From NCBI GenBank assembly GCA_029378245.1, contig JARKIF010000006.1:1922001-1986000 (forward strand): a stretch of 64,000 bases of DNA, written 5' to 3'. The stretch's first letter is position 1; each line of letters starts with the position of its first letter. The position numbers were made by a program, and so were the translations under genes. Source of the DNA: Roridomyces roridus (taxonomy: Eukaryota > Basidiomycota > Agaricomycetes > Agaricales > Mycenaceae). Under the pieces are notes generated by a model. That model was not told where the DNA came from. It saw only the letters and a program-made list of their open reading frames with translations, and did no database searches. Positions 23,082-32,907 of this stretch are shown here, one piece after another.

Positions 23082-24094
23082 GGGGAGGGAAAATTGGGGC
23101 GATGGGACAATATAATTCTGGCATGGGAAGCATTTATCCAGTTCTGTTATCTCGATTGGAAGCATCCGTCATGCCTGATAAGACAGAACCCGCAACGTTC
23201 GCGGTCACTGGTCAGATGAGGGCGAAGAGAAGCGGGGAAGGAGAGCCGCGTTTATTTTGAGGATTTCGAGAAAGAGAAGACCTGGCACGCAGATGGCAAT
23301 GCACCCGACGTTCCTCCTCCATCAGAAACCAGACGCTGATTGAGGACGAGGAGAAGAGGATCCTTTCGTCTTCCAGTATAAGGACAGCCGCAGAGGGTGC
23401 ATGCTTGATGAGTACGGCTCGAATCCCGGCGCTGGACTCTGATCTGCTGGGTGTAAGGAACCCCCGAGATGATCTGGGCTGCCGGTAAACCAAGGATCAA
23501 ACGCATAGTATGGCGCCGCTCACGAAGGCTGCGTACGGAACAGGGAACATACTTACAGCAGTAGCCGACAGTACGCACAGTGTGTTCCGTTAATAGAAGA
23601 GAGAAGCCGAGCTGTCCTGGGTCCAGACTCCAAGAGAGAGGATTCCATTGGATCAACTACCAAGAAGAGCGGTGGAATGTCGCGAGATGCTGTGTGGTGG
23701 ACTATGTGCATTGAAAAAGGCCAGCAAGAGGGTGAAGATCTGATGTAGACGCCGACGATAAACGACTCCTCGTGCACCTGGATGCGCACAGGAGCTGGAT
23801 GCGCGACGATGAAGGTTTGGGAAGACATAAATTGATTGCCGGTCAGGAGAAGCCGGAGATTCGTGCCCATTGGATGGCTGGGGACATGATGAGCGGGACA
23901 CCATCCTTTCGACGATATGGTTATAGACTTCTCAGAAGGAAAGGTTTATAAGCGGCGTGATTCAAAAATGGGCTGCCAAGATGATATTTTTACAGTCAAG
24001 AGAAAATACAAGTACGTGATTGAGCGGAGGGTGATGGTCTCTCGTACACAGACTATACAGGTTCGCGTCTGTAGTGGGGTGTAGAGGGCGAGGA
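23082..24094 (-). other. unresolved interval, possible small gene
   Basis: Minus-strand ORFs at 23212-23493, 23252-23656 and 23553-23870 overlap in different frames. A short N-terminal stretch (SSQTFIVAHPAPVRIQV, about 23830) looks protein-like, and GT..AG signals would allow joining, but no conserved domain emerges in any combination I tried. It could be a fast-evolving gene or decayed sequence between the isochorismatase and MYND genes. Confidence 0.25.
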
Positions 24095-25102
24095 CTATCC
24101 TTCGTTGAACCAACAGTCTCTCATCTTGCTCTTGGCATTGGTCATTGTCACAGCAAGGCGCCCACAATTCTTGTAAAGCTGGCCTCCGAATACGATGCAC
24201 GAGGCAACTGTACACTTGTTAACTCTTAAAACAAACAAAAAAGAAATCCAACACTCACGAGCCAACAACCGCTCGACGAGGCCCATCTTGTTCCTTTGCA
24301 GTGGGACACTGTGGGTTGGAGCACTTCTTGAATAACCGATCCGTGAACAGCTGCCGCACAAAAGAATTCTCCAGTCCTTCCACTGTACGATTAGCCAATT
24401 CTTCCGAAACTTTGTATGGTGGACCGAGATCGCAGGACCGCTGATTGGCTGCGCGAAAGTCTGGTGGTGTAGGGACGACTGTGCGGCGATGCATGGACAC
24501 TCGTTGACCGTCCGCAATCGAGAACACGCCTAGAACTCGGTTTCAGTGCACGGCTGGATGAAAGGATCGCAGAACGTACAAAGAATTTCCGTGGTCGAAT
24601 GAGTGTATTCATTCGGCGACGCAGGAGGTGCCCTGACGAGTCCGAGAAGGGGTGAGTCGGGGAGGGCGACATATGTTCCGGGGTCTCTGGCTTGTAAGGA
24701 ACTATCCAATATGTGCGTCGACGAAGAAGAATCTGAGAAAGTAACCAACCGGAGGTCGAGTATTCGTATGATTTTCGAATTGAGTATCCAAGGTATAGGA
24801 TCTGGAGCGTCCATGAAACGTCCGGATCCGTCGCGCATGAAACGAACGACGGGAGAGTCCAAAGGTGCAATGGGTTTCAGAGGCTTATTCGTAGTCTTTC
24901 CGCGGCAGAGCTGTTTGTGACATTGGTTCCAAGAAGCGAGCTGGCTGGGTTTTTGGCCGAATCGACCTCCAGTTTTCTACAGTGATTCCGAGGACACCTA
25001 CCAGTCATTTGAGCAATACGCAACCTTTCTGCATCCTGTGCACCGTAGGATCCCGTCTTCGACGCCACAGTGGCGACACTTGTCAAGTTCTGCGTCTCCC
25101 AT
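24095..25102 (-). CDS. MYND zinc-finger protein (copy 1)
   Basis: About five exons. The N-terminal MYND finger is complete after splicing the first intron: C9, C12, C21, C24, C30, C34, H43, C47 in the pattern CxxC..CxxC..YCxxxC..HKxxC. A ~200-residue region follows with conserved segments KPIAPLDSP, PGTYVALP and EYTHSTTEILC, then SCDLGPPYKVSEEL and a second Cys pair CSNPQCP. MYND fingers usually bind proline-rich peptides in regulatory or chromatin proteins; the rest is unassigned. The last exon is ambiguous: one frame ends at 24095 with YKNCGRLAVT, another could run to about 23946. A paralogue with matching introns sits directly upstream (25453-26461), so the pair arose by tandem duplication. 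Confidence 0.7.
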
Positions 25103-25452
25103 GGTCCTCCGAGATGGTGGTGAGAAGAAAGAAGTTGGGCGCACGTGAACGGTTAACGTCGGATCAGATCCGGCAGTCTAATTCTTCGTCCGGTATCGCA
25201 CCTACAGAATCGAGTAAATCACGGTTGATTTCCCGACCAGGTGGTTACAAAGTGGACCTGGGTTCCTTGACCTCGACCCACAGATGCTTCAGTCTTGTTC
25301 TCAATGAAAAGCGTCACAGATTCGAAAAACCAGGAGCGGGGTTGCAGAAACGACTTCCAAGATGATATTCTACAGCCAAGAAACAGTACATGCATGTATG
25401 CGATCAAGCAGGGGCGAGGAAAAGGTGGCGTTGAGACTTTTCAAGTTATTCA

Positions 25453-26461
25453 TCACCCAGGCCTCCAAATGTTGCAGACAAAGGTCGTCGTTACAGCAAG
25501 GGAACCACATTTCTTGCAATATCGGCCTGCGAACCCGATGGGTGAGAAAACTGTACAAACTTGTCAGCATGCACTGGTACTTTTGAAACGGAAAAATTGA
25601 ACGCTCACGAGCCAATAAGGACACGACGGGGGCTGTCGGAGGAACTTACAGACATAAAAGTTGTGGGGCACCATGGGTTTGCACACTTGGACATCAATGG
25701 ATCTTTGAACAGTTGCTCCACAAAAGCATTCTCCAATCCTTCCGCTGTACGATTGCACAACTCCTCCGACACTTTGTACGGTGGACCGAGATCACACGAT
25801 CTCTCGTTGGCCGCGAGGAAGTCACAGGGCGCTGGCACGACTACTCGGTACTGAGAAGCACTCTCTAATGGGTTTTGGCTCATAATCGAGAACTCGCCTG
25901 CGATCCGGAGTAAGTGCACCGCTGGATGAGAAGCTTTTGGGACGCACAAAGGATTTCCGCCGTGGAATGTGTAAACAGCTCGTATGATTCGGGAGTCGCG
26001 AGTTCTTCTTCCGTGACACGTTCGAGAACAGGTGGATTGGGAAGAGCGACATAGTTTCCGGGGTATCTGGGTCATGGAATCATTTATCGAGTACGTGCGC
26101 GAACGAAGATAACCAACTTAATATTGATCATCCGTATCATTTGCGAATCGAGTACCCAAGGATCACTAGCGCGCGCGATACGTTCTTCTTCGAGGCTCGG
26201 ACGAACAATGGGAGGATCCAACGGTGCAATAGGCTTCAGAGGCTGAGTCGTAGTCTCTCCACGGCAGAGCTGCTTGTGGCATTGTTTCCAAGAAGCGAGC
26301 TGGCTGTTTTTGCGCCCAAATCGACATCCGGTTCTCTCGAGCGATTTCGGAAGCGCCTACCATTTATTCGAGCAATAAGCGACCTTTTTAAACCCTGTGC
26401 AGCGTAGGGTCCCGTCTTGAAAGCCGCAGTGGCGACAACTGAGAATTTTAGCGTCTCCCAT
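25453..26461 (-). CDS. MYND-like protein with a lost zinc ligand (copy 2)
   Basis: Tandem paralogue of the gene at 24095, with equivalent exons and the same C-terminal block SCDLGPPYKVSEEL and CANPWCP. The MYND finger keeps seven ligands, but position 24, the fourth Cys in copy 1, is Phe (CTGF instead of CTGC), which should weaken or abolish one zinc site. The reading frame is otherwise open through the shared introns, so the gene may still be expressed with a changed role, or be in early decay. The 3' end is uncertain between 25453 and 25370 because the last exon can be read in two frames. Confidence 0.65.
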
Positions 26462-26664
26462 CTTGCTTTAGGAGTGGTGAAAAGAAAGAGGTCGAGAGCA
26501 CGTCAGCGCGCTGTCAGCCTTTGACGTCGGATCAGGGCCTGCTGGTCCAAGCTTTCACTTGATCTAAGCCAAAAGGCCAGAGTAGGTGCTGATACAACCC
26601 ATCCCGTACGTATATACCTCCCGCCATCCACTTCTCGGCAACCTCCGTGTGAAAAGAATCTAAA

Positions 26665-29600
26665 TCAAAGCTGAGTTTTCTGCCGCTTGAACTTCCGATC
26701 CTCCATCCGCTTCTGAAAACTGATCGCATCCTGCTCATACCCCTCAACCTCCTCAAGCAACGACTTGTTCTTCTCCTCCAGCTTGACGATCCGGCCATTC
26801 AACTGATCGATCCGCTTGCCCTGGCTGACGACGGTGGTGCGATACATCCCATTCTCGTGCTCCAGAACATCGTGTTTCCGTTTGAGAGCGTTCTGCCCGC
26901 GGATAGCGGAGGTGAGCTGAGCAAGAGCTTGCTCGTTTGCGAGATCGTACGAGTCGCTAGCCGCATGCGAGGATGGCGTGGGCGAAAGAGCGAGGAGGTC
27001 GTTGGTGGCCCCTGCGGCAGAAACAAATGCTGTTGCAGTATTATTCGGCGGTGTCTGCTGAGTACTGGTCGGAGTGCTGTTGTTCCCGATAGACTGATTT
27101 GTAGTGGAAGTCGTAGCGTTGATAGTGGACTGCGTTTGATCAACGGTGGGCGAAATCGTGCTCGTTTGGGGCGTCTGTGGAGTGTTGGGAGTCACGGTGC
27201 TGGTGCTAGACGTGCTTTGGGTTTGTGGAGTACCGCTAGATACCAAGCCACTCGTAGTCGTGGTGAAAGCATTCCGAGACCGAGCCGATCTCACTGAAGT
27301 CGAGGTCGATTTTCGCGGAGAAGTCGTGGGTGTGTTCGTCTTCGCAGCTGCTGAACACGGTAAGCCTTTGCCAATAATACTACGATGGGAATGGACTCGC
27401 TGGACGAAGTAAGCGCGGTCGACGGACGCGCTAGGGTCGAGGTCACGGGGGCTCGTTCGTCTGGAAGGCAATAAGTGTTCGATTTCATCAAATAGACACG
27501 AGCACACGCACCAACATCCACAGGCGCACCCTCAGCTTCAGCAGACTTGGGCAGGAGACCCCCACCCATACAAAGTGCGAACGCGCCCCACACTTTCTTG
27601 GCGGGAATGTCGGGTGTGCGCGTGCTCGCAGCCTCCTCGAGGACCGGTATAATCCAACAAAAGCACTCCGTCATCTCATCTCCGTCGCCGTGCTCCTCGC
27701 ACGGCTTGGGTAGCGCCACAGCGAACTGTCTGTTATCTTCGCTCCACACCGCGGTCGGGTACACCTTGTCGTACTTGCGGATGGTGATGGCGTCAGCCTC
27801 CAGCTCGGGGATGACCATCTGAAGCACGGCTCGAAGACGGTCCAGACCTTTGGCGTAGGTTGGTTGAGCGGGCGCCGTTGTTTGTTGGCCCGCCGGCGAA
27901 GAGCCGGAGCCAGTGTCACGACCCGCAGCCAAGCTCGCTAGTCCACGAGCGCTGGTATCACTATGCAACATGGCCTGCACCTCTTCCTCCCCTTCCTCCG
28001 AGCCTGCTTCCGCACCCGCGGCCATGGGTGACTCGAGAAGGATCTTGCGCGCGTAGTCTTTGATTGGTAGGTACGCCCCAGACTCGTAGAGAATCTCGAG
28101 CGCTCGCGGGTTCACTTGGAACGGCTTCAAATCCAGCTGCTCGTATAGTGCAATGTGTTCTTCGTTTTTGGAGCAAGGACACAGGGTTAAGGATGTCGTC
28201 GGAGCTTGACGACGCATCGCGGCGTCAAACGCGACCCGGTATTGCTCTGCCCCCTTTTTGTCCCTGGGAGTGAGCACACCTGCAATGCCATCGGAATGGT
28301 CGTCTGTGAGTATATCGGCCGCCAATTCTATCGCCAGCTTGGGCTCGTCCCGAAACCCGTAGTCGGCGCTGGCTCCCAGATCGGTGTGGAAGTCGATCCG
28401 TTTTTCGTCGTAGCCGACCATGACACGCTCCGCGGACAGGGTGAGATCGCCATGATAGTTTATCGACAGGTGATTCAAATGTACGCCTTGTGGAATGAAC
28501 TGATCGCGGAGGTAGAATCTCGGTTTGCCGCTGATAAGGAAGAACTGGACGTTCCCAACGCTGCATCCAGGAATGAATCGAGACTTGGGACGCCATGCGT
28601 GCAAGGGTGGAATGATCCCATACACTGCAGAGAACAGCGTCTCCGGTTGCAGTTCGGTGTCGAGTCCGACGATGGTGATGCACACCTCGTCTGATTTCAC
28701 GACCGACTTGTTGTTAACATCCATCCCATACTTCTTTCGCCTGTTGGCCGCACTCTTGAGGTCTTTCTCCGCCTTCTCCGTCATTCCTTCGTTTTTGGTC
28801 TCGAGATCAGAGTTGTAGTAGTAGGGTACTATACCGCCATCCTCATTGTTGTCGACATCTGCTGCGGTGTTGGCGACGCTGGGAAGAAAATGAAGCCGAC
28901 TCACCTAGCTCATATTTGTGTGCCAGGTACTCGGACACAGTGCGCGTCGTCAGGTCGTCTTGAGTCACGTGGAGGACTTCCTGTTTGCGCCTTTTCCGCC
29001 ACTTGAACTCCCCCAGCTCCTCCCCAACCCGAAATGACATCCCAGGTTGCGGCAGGACAGTTTTCTGGTTCGATTTGGTTTTGGGGTTCAAGTCCCACAT
29101 CTTATCCAGCGTTTCGAAGAGGAATTGCATCGCCAGAACGAAGCCTTTGCCCTTTTCGCCGATGGCAAACTCGTCGGATTTGCTGGTGGACCATCCGTCG
29201 ACGACAAAGGAGTCAAATGAGGCGGCAGCATCGAGATGGTTGTTGAAAAACGAGATGGCATTCATCTTGTTGCTCGTGTCCCAAAGCACGACGGCGGCGG
29301 CTAGATTGGTGTTCGCGTAAGTGTCGACGGAGAGAACGTATAGCGGCAAACAGGCCGCATTCGTCAAGGAGACGCCATGAGGGCCCGTTAGGAGGCTTGG
29401 GTATGTAGCCACCAGGCGCTCCTTGCAGGCTCTCTTCTCCTCGTCAGACTTGAGCTGGGCAGATATCACTTTGGATAAAAGCGCAGATGCAAAAAAAAAA
29501 AAAAAAAAAACGCACCCTGAGGTCTTCCCGCTTGAACCCCTCCCACTCCCGGGCGCGGATATCCTTCAAGGCTTGACCGACGATGTTTTGTATCAGCTCC

Positions 29601-29713
29601 TTTATAGCAAACGGGATATCGAAGCAATCCAGCTCCGCTGCGTCCCGGCTTTTCCACTCCGTGAGTGTTTTTCCGCTGCTGGGTTTCCACTTCGTGAGTT
29701 CGACTGGGGCCAT
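26665..29713 (-). CDS. large GHKL-ATPase-like protein with C-terminal coiled coil
   Basis: At least four long exons encode roughly 900 residues. The N-terminal region shows features of a GHKL (Hsp90/histidine kinase/MORC) nucleotide pocket: an N-box-like KELIQN (Glu39..Asn43), a WDTSNKMN stretch where the Mg-lid region would be, and a glycine motif GEKGKGFVLA. The middle (~450 residues) has strands such as VCITIVGLD and ILTDDHSDGIAGVL with no family I can name, and a DEMTECFCW segment. A Thr/Ser/Pro/Gln-rich linker follows, then a coiled coil (about the last 90 residues) ending in the basic KFKRQKTQ, a possible nuclear localisation signal. A role like MORC or another chromatin ATPase is only an inference. 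The first intron holds a ~20-base homopolymer T run. Confidence 0.65.
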
Positions 29714-30360
29714 GGATGGGAAATGGATGGAAAGGAGTTACATTACGTAACTTATTTTCCACCTTGATCATCACATAAGCGGATCATGATATCATGGATC
29801 GGAAGTTCGACAGAAAACTCAACCTTGAGTTGGAAATGAGATGTAGATGGAATTCCTCATGTGTGAATTCAAGATGAATTTTATGACAAGTCGACTGATC
29901 AGGTCACAGATGCGCCCGATTGGGGCCGACTTTCACCACTCTTGCACCACCCCCGACACCATCGACGACCAAACCGCGACGTTTATTGCGCCCGGCTCCG
30001 GGATCGTGTCGAGCTCATGTACGTTGCGTTTTCGATTACTTACTCATGTTGGTATGATGGATTTTGGATAGATTGGTCTGGGATTAGTCACCCAAAGCTT
30101 TGGAGTTGTTATGCTGACCACTCAGCACCGCAACAACACCGTCACGTGAAGAGTTGGAGACCTGCTTGAACTTGAAAGCACTCGCAACTTGTAGCCGTAG
30201 TATGGGAGTCTGGAGACGCAGAGCTCGCGAAATTCCGACAGTGCCGGCTTTCACGACAGCTTGGGCGCTTGAATCCAGAATCATATTGACACTCAACACC
30301 AAGTTGGTTCATTCACAGACTCTGCTTCGTTGACGCATACATTCGATAGTTCCTTTCAAG
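29714..30360. other. intergenic, no supported gene
   Basis: Upstream of the GHKL-like gene. Short ORFs on both strands show no domain, and no tRNA-like T-arm occurs until 30430. Confidence 0.4.
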
Positions 30361-30771
30361 CCAGAGACCCCGGGAAATATGTCGCGCTTCAGAACAGCTT
30401 CCCAACCCTCGGTTGAATTAGATGTAGGTTCGACTCCTACCCCGGTGGGTAGAGCGCTGGCGATGCTGATCATTTTTTTTGCACTGGGCGACCAGTGGGT
30501 TAAAACAATGACACTGAATCAAGTCTTCACAGGTCGTGGTCGCAGCAACAGTACACTAAGTATGCGTGTTGAAGGAAAAGGTTCGATTCCTGCCAAAGGC
30601 ATGTATCGGACGAGGAGTCGTCTTTTGGAACTCCATGTGCCCAGCATTTTGTCAGGAATCTCGGTAGGAGGAGGCAGGATACACTGGCAGCTTGAAAATT
30701 CAACAACAAGTACATCTTGAACCGCGACAAGTCCTCCGCAAAGAAAAAGTTGGAAGGTCTATCCCGAGCTA

Positions 30772-30841
30772 TACTTGTGGGGGATTCGAACCCGCACCAG
30801 CCGTTTGCGAACGTGACGCACAATGTGTATGGCAACAAGGT
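30772..30841 (-). tRNA. tRNA-like locus, family B (B1)
   Basis: T-arm region GCGGG-TTCGAAT-CCCCC with 3' strand ACAAG partly complementary to a 5' CTTGT. The anticodon arm is degraded relative to other family B copies. T5 downstream at about 30 nt. Confidence 0.3.
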
Positions 30842-30940
30842 AGTAGAATCTCCCTTCACCGAACCTTACAGGTCCGAGGTAAATGCCAGCCAGCGGATGA
30901 TCCAAAACGAAAAAATTGAAAGTACCCCAAGACCTAGCCA

Positions 30941-31020
30941 TGCCTTGTCGGGATTCGAACCTGCCCCAGCCCATTCCCTGTACAGCACGCGCTGCAGCGA
31001 ATGTGTATGGCAACAAGGTA
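30941..31020 (-). tRNA. tRNA-like locus, family B (B2)
   Basis: Acceptor ACCTTGT/ACAAGGC (one mismatch) and box B GGTTCGAATCC. Only about 11 nt (TGCCATACACA) lie between acceptor and the TTCGC strand that starts the anticodon arm, leaving no room for a D-arm. T6 run about 35 nt downstream. Confidence 0.4.
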
Positions 31021-31268
31021 TTAGAAACCCCTTCACAACATAACAGGCAAGTGTCACCAGCCAACCCTGGACGCGGCACTGCAGAGTTGAGCTCGAGTTG
31101 GAACACAAGAAAGTCCACGCTTGAACCGCAGTTCAACAATCCACCTGCCAGACGACTCGGAACTTTGATTGGTCCTCGAATTGAGGGAGAGGATATCATG
31201 TAAACCCCACGGTGGGTCCAAAGCCTGCAATCTCTTACTCACCCTGGAGAAACAAGAAGTTAAAACAA

Positions 31269-31360
31269 GCCCTCGCAGATCGTGGTCGATCGTCTCAGTA
31301 ACATTCTGGAATGCCCCATGGACATGACTAGAAGGAGTAGGTTCGATTCCTACCGAGGGC
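31269..31360 (+). tRNA. tRNA-like gene, family A (A1)
   Basis: Perfect 7-bp acceptor GCCCTCG/CGAGGGC, D-arm GATC-GTGGTC-GATC, TCTC opening the anticodon arm, T-arm GTAGG-TTCGATT-CCTAC, and T5 about 22 nt downstream. The 3' anticodon strand (CTAGA) pairs only partly in this copy. The region between is about 33 nt and varies freely among copies, as an intron would. Confidence 0.5.
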
Positions 31361-31533
31361 GTGGTATGGGGGAATTCCCGCTTTTTGACAATTTGTGATG
31401 TGCCCAGCATTTTGTCAGAAATCTCGGTGGGAGGCAGGATACAGGTCGAGATTTCCACAACAAACAAGTTGAACGGCCATTTGCAATTGAATCCCAAAGA
31501 AAAAAAGCGCCTTCGAAGTGGTGAGCCCCTCTA

Positions 31534-31623
31534 TGCCTTGTCGGGATTCGAACCCGTACCACCGCCTAAATACTTTCCAAACATGCACAGCCGCGCTGCG
31601 GCGAATGTGTTTGGCAACAAGGT
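31534..31623 (-). tRNA. tRNA-like locus, family B (B3)
   Basis: Near-complete acceptor ACCTTGT/ACAAGGC, linker TGCCAAACACA where the D-arm should be, CGCC/GGCG anticodon stem with a long loop, and box B GGTTCGAATCC. T8 run about 28 nt downstream. Confidence 0.45.
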
Positions 31624-31868
31624 ATTAGAACTGAACCTTACAGGTACATGCCAGCCAATTTCCCCGGACGCGCTGTAGAGCTCGAGTTTTTTTTGAACGC
31701 AAGAGAATCCACGCTTCACCCACGGTTGAACAACCCACCTGGCAGACGACTCGGAATGATTCATGATTCTGGTTGGTCTTTGAATCGAATTTGGGGGAGA
31801 GGATATTGAACCCCACGGCTCAAAGTCTGCAATCTCTCACTCACCTTCGAAGAAAGAAGTTAACACAA

Positions 31869-31958
31869 GCCCTCGCAGATCGTGGTCGATCGTCTCAGCA
31901 ACATCACACCACGCGAGAAACCTGACGAGAAGGAGTAGGTTCGATTCCTACCGAGGGC
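31869..31958 (+). tRNA. tRNA-like gene, family A (A2)
   Basis: Perfect acceptor GCCCTCG/CGAGGGC, D-arm GATC-GTGGTC-GATC, anticodon stem TCTC/GAGA, variable AGGA, and T-arm GTAGG-TTCGATT-CCTAC; T6 about 27 nt downstream. Identical to A1 in both conserved halves while the ~27 nt between differ almost completely. Confidence 0.55.
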
Positions 31959-32071
31959 AATGTCGTGTACGGACACTCCCGCTTTTTTACCACTTGCGAT
32001 GAGCCCAGCATTTTGTGAGGAATCTCAGTACGAGCTCGAAAATTTTCATCAACAAGAAATTGAACTCCATA

Positions 32072-32148
32072 TGCCTTGTCCGGATTCGATCCCGCACCAC
32101 TCGCCAAGCATACACTGCAGCCCGGCCGCAGCGAACGTACAACAAGGT
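32072..32148 (-). tRNA. tRNA-like locus, family B (B4)
   Basis: Acceptor ACCTTGT/ACAAGGC, only six nt before the anticodon stem TTCGC/GCGAG (five pairs including one G-U), a 26-nt loop, variable TGGT, and a T-arm with ATCGAAT loop. The D-arm is absent. A TTTT run follows about 35 nt downstream. Confidence 0.45.
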
Positions 32149-32325
32149 GGTCGGCGGGTATCTGCCGTTGTCGCAGTGGATGTGGGACTGGTGGGAGAAG
32201 ACCCCGAGTCAGGATTTCCGAGAGCAGGGGGGGCCTTTTCCGGATCGTCTGAAGTGAGTTCCCCAGAGATCTCCTTGGTCGGACTGTCCGCTCTGGGCAA
32301 AAGAAATGCTTCAGAGCCCGTCATT

Positions 32326-32412
32326 CACCCACCCACCCACTCACTCACTCACCCACTCACTCACTCACCCACTCACTCACTCACCCACTCACTCACTCAC
32401 CCACTCACTCCT
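32326..32412. repeat. CACTCACTCACC-type minisatellite
   Basis: About five tandem copies of a 16-bp unit made of CACT and CACC steps, in the 3' flank of the bZIP gene. Probably length-polymorphic. Confidence 0.85.
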
Positions 32413-32907
32413 CACACCAAAAAAAGTGATAACAAATATCAATTCAATTATCCAAAAGCCACAAACAGGTGACCTATATCGTACGTCGGAGGCTCTAAAA
32501 CACAATATATATGTACAAGTTTGGTTACGGTATGCAAGTCAGTTCTTTTGTGGAGCAGAGATGGGAGGGGTTCGGAGTATCGGGGACGAACGGATATCGG
32601 AGATGGCTATGGACATCGGTCGACACCGGAGAAAACGCCCGCTGACTCATGCAGCTGACGTCCAAAGCCGGCCGACCGCGTCGTCCGATGGGGAGCGGAA
32701 GGAAGGAAAAAACGGAAAGGAGAGTGGAGCCTCGGGATGTGGGGCATGGGCGGGCAGAGAAGGGAAGGAGGGAGGGGGATGGGGATGCATGAGGAAATGG
32801 GCCGGGGATGGGATGGGATGGATGTATGTATGCAGAGAGAGAAACGATAGCAAGGAAATCGAAAACGGATGCCGATTGGGATGTCGAGGTCGTCGTCGTC
32901 GTCCTCC

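Larger units (their letters stand above)
30361..32160. repeat. cluster of ~600-bp repeat units carrying opposed tRNA-like genes
   Basis: Each unit has a plus-strand family A locus, then about 200 bp later a minus-strand family B locus, then a conserved spacer. The clearest unit is 31269-31868; a partner starts at 31869, and diverged copies occupy 30480-31268. Degenerate plus-strand members have T-arms at about 30429-30445 (GTAGG-TTCGACT-CCTAC) and 30578-30600. Spacers share long segments, e.g. ACGACTCGGAA and CTCACTCACC. The same unit recurs at 48407-49330. Confidence 0.65.

Noticed and set aside
23252..23870. GPI-GlcNAc transferase subunit (PIG-H-like) reading
   Set aside because: A few residues looked suggestive, but no frame combination gave the family motifs.
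27146..28694. Plus-strand ORFs antisense to the GHKL-like gene
   Set aside because: Shadow frames of a strong coding exon, no domain.
29489..29510. Poly-A tract as the tail of a retroposed insertion
   Set aside because: On the coding strand it is a T run inside the first intron of the GHKL-like gene, with no duplication flanking it.
32326..32412. CRISPR-like or regulatory repeat
   Set aside because: Simple CACT/CACC minisatellite without spacers, in a eukaryotic genome.
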